From the NCBI GenBank assembly GCA_964437735.1, contig CAYTID010000012.1, positions 1-39,231 of the forward strand: a stretch of DNA of 39,231 nt, written 5' to 3'. The notes beneath the pieces are model-generated. The model saw only the letters and a list, made by a program, of their open reading frames with translations, did not search any database and was not told the DNA's origin. This document shows positions 35,107 through 39,231 of this stretch, one piece after another. The stretch is from CAYTID01 sp964437735 (GTDB lineage Bacteria > Bacteroidota > Ignavibacteria > UBA10030 > BY39). Both the position numbers and the translations under genes were made by a program. Every line of letters starts with the position of its first letter. Position 1 is the first letter of the stretch.

Positions 35107-35550
35107 ATGACAAAGGTTGCGATAGCGAGTGATCATGCTGGATATGACTACAAAGAGAAAATTAAATCTTTTCTAACAGAATCTGGATATGAGTATGATG
35201 ATTTCGGAACTGATTCGATAAATTCAGTCGACTATCCTGATTTTGCACACGCCGTCTCGGTTAAAATTAATAAAGGTATTTATTCAAGAGGAATATTAAT
35301 ATGCGGAACGGGTATTGGCATGTCGATGGCGGCAAACCGTCATAACGGAGTGAGAGCCGCGGTGTGCGAATCTGTTGAGTCAGTAAAATATTCACGCTTG
35401 CATAATAATTCAAACATCTTGTGCCTCGGGGCAAGAATTACACCTCTCGAAAAAATCAAGGAAATGGTAAAAATTTTCCTGACGACCGAATTCGAGAAAG
35501 GGAGACATATTACCCGTATTGACAAAATTGAAAATATACACGGAGTTTGA
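35107..35550 (+). CDS. rpiB: Ribose-5-phosphate isomerase B
   Basis: Interconverts ribulose 5-phosphate and ribose 5-phosphate in the pentose phosphate pathway. LacA/RpiB family: ASDHAGYDYKEKI (residues 7-19), DFGTDS, VDYPDFAHAV (41-50), and the active-site cysteine Cys66 in ILICGTGIGMSMAANR. The length of 147 residues is typical. It directly precedes glyA, a common pairing, with one base between the stop and the next ATG. Confidence 0.95.
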   Translation: MTKVAIASDHAGYDYKEKIKSFLTESGYEYDDFGTDSINSVDYPDFAHAVSVKINKGIYSRGILICGTGIGMSMAANRHNGVRAAVCESVESVKYSRLHNNSNILCLGARITPLEKIKEMVKIFLTTEFEKGRHITRIDKIENIHGV

Positions 35551-35551
35551 A

Positions 35552-36847
35552 ATGAAAAATTTACTGCAAAGAGATCCGGAGATTTATAACGCTCTGAAAA
35601 ATGAAAGACACAGACAGAATACAAAATTAGAACTTATTGCGTCCGAAAACTTTGTTAGTCTTTCAGTTCTTGAAGCGCTAGGTTCGGTGATGACAAATAA
35701 ATATGCCGAGGGTTATCCTGGAAAGAGATATTACGGCGGTTGTGAATTTGTTGATGAAGCCGAGGATATCGCGCGTGAGAGGGTTAAAAAATTATTCAGC
35801 GCTGAATATGCGAACGTCCAGCCTCATTCCGGCTCTCAGGCAAATATGGCAGTCTATTTTTCATTTCTGAAACCAGGCGATAAGGTAGTCGGTATGAATC
35901 TCTCCCATGGAGGTCATCTAACGCACGGCTCACCGGTGAATTTTTCCGGACAATTGTACCGCTTTTCAGCTTATGGAGTTGATAAAGAAACAGGTTATAT
36001 CGATTATAATGACGTTGAATCAATCGTCCAAAAAGAAAAACCTAGAATGATTACAGTCGGTGCAAGCGCATATTCACGGAACATAGATTACAAAATTTTT
36101 CGCGAGATAGCAGACAAGGTTGGAGCGTTTCTATTTGCCGATATAGCTCATCCTGCAGGATTGATTGCTAAAAAATTATTGAACGATCCAATTCCTCACT
36201 GTCATGTAGTTACTTCCACAACGCATAAAACTTTACGCGGTCCTCGCGGCGGACTTATTTTAATCGGTAAAGACTTTGAAAATCCGTTCGGTATCGTCGC
36301 TCCGAAATCGGGGAGGATAAAAATGATGTCTGAATTGGTTGATTCTATGGTAATTCCCGGAATACAGGGCGGACCACTTATGCATGTTATTGCTGCGAAA
36401 GCTGTAGGTTTTCTTGAAAATTTACAACCTGAATTTGAACAATATGCTAAACAGGTTATTAAAAATTCTCAAGCTCTTTCAAAAAAGTTAATTAAACTCG
36501 GCTATTATATTATTTCAAACGGCACTGACAACCATTTAATGTTGATCGATTTAAGGAATAAGAATTTAACAGGAAAAGACGCACAGGAAGCTCTCGATTT
36601 AGCCGGTATTACGGTAAATAAAAATGCAGTTCCTTTTGATGATAAGAGCCCGTTGATTACAAGCGGCATCAGAGTAGGTACTCCTGCAGTAACAACGAGA
36701 GGAATGAAAGAGCCTGAAATGGAAAAAATTGCGGAATTAATTGATAAGATCGTAAAGAATTTAGGTAACGACAAAATTTACAAGGAAGTTGAAAAGGAAG
36801 TTATGAGCCTATGTTCAGGATTTCCGCTTTATCCGGAATTGTCTTAA
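35552..36847 (+). CDS. glyA: Serine hydroxymethyltransferase
   Basis: PLP enzyme converting serine and tetrahydrofolate to glycine and methylene-tetrahydrofolate, the main one-carbon source. The cofactor lysine is Lys226 in TSTTHKTLRGPRGG. Other conserved parts are LIASENFVSLSVLEALGS, YAEGYPGKRYYGGCEFVDE and PHSGSQANMAVYF. The ATG at 35552 gives 431 residues starting MKNLLQRDPE. A longer frame from a TTG-type start at 35519 would run into rpiB and is unlikely. Confidence 0.96.
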   Translation: MKNLLQRDPEIYNALKNERHRQNTKLELIASENFVSLSVLEALGSVMTNKYAEGYPGKRYYGGCEFVDEAEDIARERVKKLFSAEYANVQPHSGSQANMAVYFSFLKPGDKVVGMNLSHGGHLTHGSPVNFSGQLYRFSAYGVDKETGYIDYNDVESIVQKEKPRMITVGASAYSRNIDYKIFREIADKVGAFLFADIAHPAGLIAKKLLNDPIPHCHVVTSTTHKTLRGPRGGLILIGKDFENPFGIVAPKSGRIKMMSELVDSMVIPGIQGGPLMHVIAAKAVGFLENLQPEFEQYAKQVIKNSQALSKKLIKLGYYIISNGTDNHLMLIDLRNKNLTGKDAQEALDLAGITVNKNAVPFDDKSPLITSGIRVGTPAVTTRGMKEPEMEKIAELIDKIVKNLGNDKIYKEVEKEVMSLCSGFPLYPELS

Positions 36848-36862
36848 AAAATATTAACCGAA

Positions 36863-37636
36863 TTGACCGACTCGCTCAAGGAAAAAAATATTGAAGACAA
36901 TGAGATGACTTTTTTAGATCATCTCGAAGAACTGCGTTGGAGAATAATAAAAATTTTTATTGGAATAATTATCGGCGCGATTCTTTGCTTTATTTTTATT
37001 GATTTCTTAGTCAATGATGTACTTATACAACCTATTAAATTAGCTAACCAGCAAAATCCCGGAAGTCCTGAAATTCACCTCCAAAATTTACGTCCTTTTG
37101 GTCAGGTAATACTCTACATGGAAATCGGGATAATCGGTGGAATAATATTAAGTCTGCCGAATGTTTTTTTTCAGTTTTGGAAATTTATTGCCCCCGGTTT
37201 ACTTCCCCGCGAACGAAAATATATTTCACGAATAGTGGTATTTTCAACTTTCTGCTTTTTGTTAGGAATTGCTTTTGCATATTTTATTATGCTTCCGATG
37301 GCTTTAAAGTTTTTTGCGGGATTCGGTTCTCCCGATATTGAAAACAATATTGCCATCAACGAATACATGAGTTTTATTATTAGCGTTATTCTTGGTGCAG
37401 GAATTGTTTTCGAGCTTCCCATGGTGTCATGGTTTCTCGCGAAAATAGGAATATTAACTCCTCAATTTATGAGGAAATACAGAAAACATGCGATTATCCT
37501 CATATTAATTCTTGCAGCATTCCTGACTCCGGGGACTGATCCGATCAGCCAAATTTTGCTCGCTATCCCTCTTGTATTACTTTATGAAATCAGCATTTGG
37601 ATAGCGAAGTTAGCCGGCAAACCAAAAGAAAATTAG
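36863..37636 (+). CDS. tatC: Sec-independent protein translocase subunit TatC
   Basis: Inner-membrane receptor for twin-arginine signal peptides. The N-terminal MTFLDHLEELRWRI is the family hallmark, followed by six hydrophobic helices (first about residues 30-50, the last near 235-250). KFIAPGLLPRERKY and FELPMVSWFLAKIG are conserved. The length is 257 residues from the TTG at 36863. An ATG at 36905 (residue 15) is an equally possible start because neither has a clear ribosome-binding site. TatA is not in the window. Confidence 0.94.
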   Translation: MTDSLKEKNIEDNEMTFLDHLEELRWRIIKIFIGIIIGAILCFIFIDFLVNDVLIQPIKLANQQNPGSPEIHLQNLRPFGQVILYMEIGIIGGIILSLPNVFFQFWKFIAPGLLPRERKYISRIVVFSTFCFLLGIAFAYFIMLPMALKFFAGFGSPDIENNIAINEYMSFIISVILGAGIVFELPMVSWFLAKIGILTPQFMRKYRKHAIILILILAAFLTPGTDPISQILLAIPLVLLYEISIWIAKLAGKPKEN

Positions 37637-37669
37637 TCATGTTTTAAAGAAAAATTACAATCAGAAAGT

Positions 37670-38641
37670 ATGGACTTAAAAACAATCACACTTCCAATCA
37701 GAGACGATTTAAAAATATTTAATAAATATTTTCGTGAAGCTATGCGTTCCGACATCAGTTATGTTGATGTGATTACGCGATATCTTTTAAAACAGAAAGG
37801 AAAACAAATCCGTCCGCTTTTGGTTTTATTGACGGCTAAAATGTGCCAAGGACTTAACGAATCCTCTCATCGCGGTGCGGCGCTTGTTGAAATCCTTCAC
37901 ACGGCAACTTTAATTCATGACGATGTAGTTGATGAAGCTGATACAAGAAGGGGATTCGCTTCTTTAAATGCAGTTTGGAAAAATAAAATATCCGTTCTGA
38001 TGGGAGATTATCTTCTTGCCAAGGGGCTTCTCCTGTCGTTAGACAACAAAGATTATGAATTTCTTAAAATAATTTCTGATTCTGTCCGTAAAATGAGCGA
38101 AGCGGAAATACTTCAAATTGTAAGAAGCCGCAGATTGGATCTGGATGAAAAAACTTATTTCAAAATCATATCGGGCAAAACGGCTTCGCTTCTGGCGACA
38201 TGTACTGAAATTGGGGCTGTCAGTGCTTCCGTGGATAGCGAACAAAGAAAACTGATGCGCTCTTTCGGTGAAAATCTCGGATTAGCTTTCCAAATCCGGG
38301 ATGATATGCTTGACTATATCGGTACAAGGAGTATTACAGGAAAATCTACTGGGAAGGATATAAAGGAAAAAAAACTTACTCTTCCGTTAATTCATGCAAT
38401 TGAGAAATCTCCACGAAGACAATCTGCAGCGGTTTTAAGATTGATCAAGAAGGGAACAACCAAAAAAGAGATCGATTTAATTGTAAAGTTTGTCGAAGAT
38501 TTTGGCGGAATGGATTATGCTGAAAAAAAAGCCCGACATTACGCCGAGCTTGCAAAAAACGACATTGAAAAATTCAATGACTCTCCGAGCAAATCTTCGC
38601 TCAATGATTTTGTTACATTCGTTGTGTCAAGAAATAAATAG
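37670..38641 (+). CDS. Polyprenyl diphosphate synthase, probably long-chain
   Basis: Trans-isoprenyl diphosphate synthase that condenses IPP onto an allylic primer. The first Asp-rich motif is DDVVD at residues 84-88 and the second is DDMLD at 211-215, with GKQIRPLL (44-51) for IPP binding. The residue five places before the first motif is Ala79. Small residues there allow long products, so an octaprenyl- or solanesyl-like chain for menaquinone is likelier than farnesyl. This chain-length reading is inference. The length is 323 residues. Its stop abuts the stop of the converging stress-protein gene with no spacer. Confidence 0.9.
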   Translation: MDLKTITLPIRDDLKIFNKYFREAMRSDISYVDVITRYLLKQKGKQIRPLLVLLTAKMCQGLNESSHRGAALVEILHTATLIHDDVVDEADTRRGFASLNAVWKNKISVLMGDYLLAKGLLLSLDNKDYEFLKIISDSVRKMSEAEILQIVRSRRLDLDEKTYFKIISGKTASLLATCTEIGAVSASVDSEQRKLMRSFGENLGLAFQIRDDMLDYIGTRSITGKSTGKDIKEKKLTLPLIHAIEKSPRRQSAAVLRLIKKGTTKKEIDLIVKFVEDFGGMDYAEKKARHYAELAKNDIEKFNDSPSKSSLNDFVTFVVSRNK

Positions 38642-39151
38642 TTACACTTCCTGAATAAATTCATGTTCGGGCGACCTTATACTTAAAACCGGACATGGCG
38701 CTTTACGTACTACTTTCTCGGCAGTGCTTCCGAATATCAGGTGCTCCATTCCTGTGTGTCCGTGTGTTGCAATAATGATAAGGTCGATTTTTTCTTCTTC
38801 AGCAACTCTACAGATTTCAGAAAATGCTTTTCCGGTTTCAACTTTTACTCTAAACGGGACGTCATTTTGTATTTCTGCCTTTCCAAGATTCTCAAGCTCT
38901 TCAAACCCGCGCTTTCTCATTTCATCCTCGATATTCAAAAAGCCAACCTGACCAAAACTGAAATCGGCGGGATATATTGTCGGCTCCACGACATATAAAA
39001 GCAATATTTCCGCACTAAATTGTCTGGCAAACGGAATGGCATATTTCAATGCATTTTTCGCATATCCGGAAAAATCAATCGGGACAAGAATTTTTTTTAA
39101 ATTTATTATTTTCTTTGGAGCATCAGGTAAATTGATCTGATTATCACCCAT
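38642..39151 (-). CDS. Universal stress protein (UspA family)
   Basis: Small cytoplasmic protein of 169 residues with the Usp fold. The N-terminus has KKILVPIDFSGYAKNALKYA, and the nucleotide-binding signature is seen as ATHGHTGMEHLIFGSTAEKV. It differs from the G-2x-G-9x-G(S/T) consensus only by an Ala in place of the first Gly, so ATP binding is likely. PCPVLSIR is a typical ending. AAGGAG lies before the ATG. It is transcribed toward the polyprenyl synthase gene; the two stop codons touch, leaving no room for a separate terminator. Confidence 0.9.
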   Translation of the reverse strand: MGDNQINLPDAPKKIINLKKILVPIDFSGYAKNALKYAIPFARQFSAEILLLYVVEPTIYPADFSFGQVGFLNIEDEMRKRGFEELENLGKAEIQNDVPFRVKVETGKAFSEICRVAEEEKIDLIIIATHGHTGMEHLIFGSTAEKVVRKAPCPVLSIRSPEHEFIQEV

Positions 39152-39231
39152 AAATTTCTCCTTTCCTCGAAATTATTTGAGTTATATTCAAAACGTGTGT
39201 AAACTATAAATTGTAAAAAAAGCGGCGTATC

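Noticed and set aside
35519..35551. Earlier start for glyA inside rpiB
   Set aside because: The extra residues have no similarity to serine hydroxymethyltransferases and the ATG at 35552 fits the family start.

Overview
The window looks like the chromosome of a Bacteroidota/Chlorobiota-group bacterium, most plausibly of the Ignavibacteria lineage. Reasons are moderately AT-rich DNA, weak or absent Shine-Dalgarno sequences before many genes, two secreted S9 peptidases in tandem, Bacteroidota-type families of unknown function (DUF2851, DUF6588), several lipoproteins and beta-barrel proteins, and candidate promoters resembling the Bacteroidota -33/-7 type. This placement is inferred from gene content. 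No rRNA, tRNA or CRISPR array was seen.

Layout. 59-2138: a type II restriction-modification pair of the MvaI/BcnI kind, very AT-rich. 2291-6676: an ABC efflux cluster (periplasmic adaptor, ATPase, two FtsX/MacB-like permeases), clearly more GC-rich. 6789-10347: rlmN, adk, a glycerophosphodiester phosphodiesterase and a DUF6588 protein. 10465-14113, minus strand: SDR oxidoreductase, trans-sulfuration PLP enzyme, ECF sigma factor and a toast-rack-like secreted protein, read in that order. 14298-15598, minus strand: two lipoprotein genes, the downstream one (PEGA domain) frameshifted, closed by a terminator hairpin. 15731-22912: dCTP deaminase, two tandem S9 peptidases separated by a palindromic element, pyrF and a DUF2851 protein. 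22950-25624: a second, unrelated AT-rich restriction-modification pair, followed by a possible relic of an ABC exporter gene. 25797-30505: a tight thrA-thrB-thrC threonine operon. 30575-35103: glycogen synthase, a GmhB-like phosphatase, a DNRLRE lipoprotein and an outer-membrane barrel. 35107-38641: rpiB, glyA, tatC and a long-chain polyprenyl synthase. 38642-39151, minus strand: a universal stress protein.

Most of the window is housekeeping metabolism: aspartate-family amino acids, one-carbon metabolism, nucleotides, quinone precursors, glycogen and heptose. The accessory parts are the two restriction-modification pairs. The points most worth a second look are an eight-G run inside the first methyltransferase (possible phase variation), the second pair with its unassigned PD-(D/E)xK nuclease and very long methyltransferase, the frameshifted PEGA lipoprotein, the CGCAAAG palindrome between the peptidases, and the gene relic beside the second pair. 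I did not find a clearly new multi-gene system.
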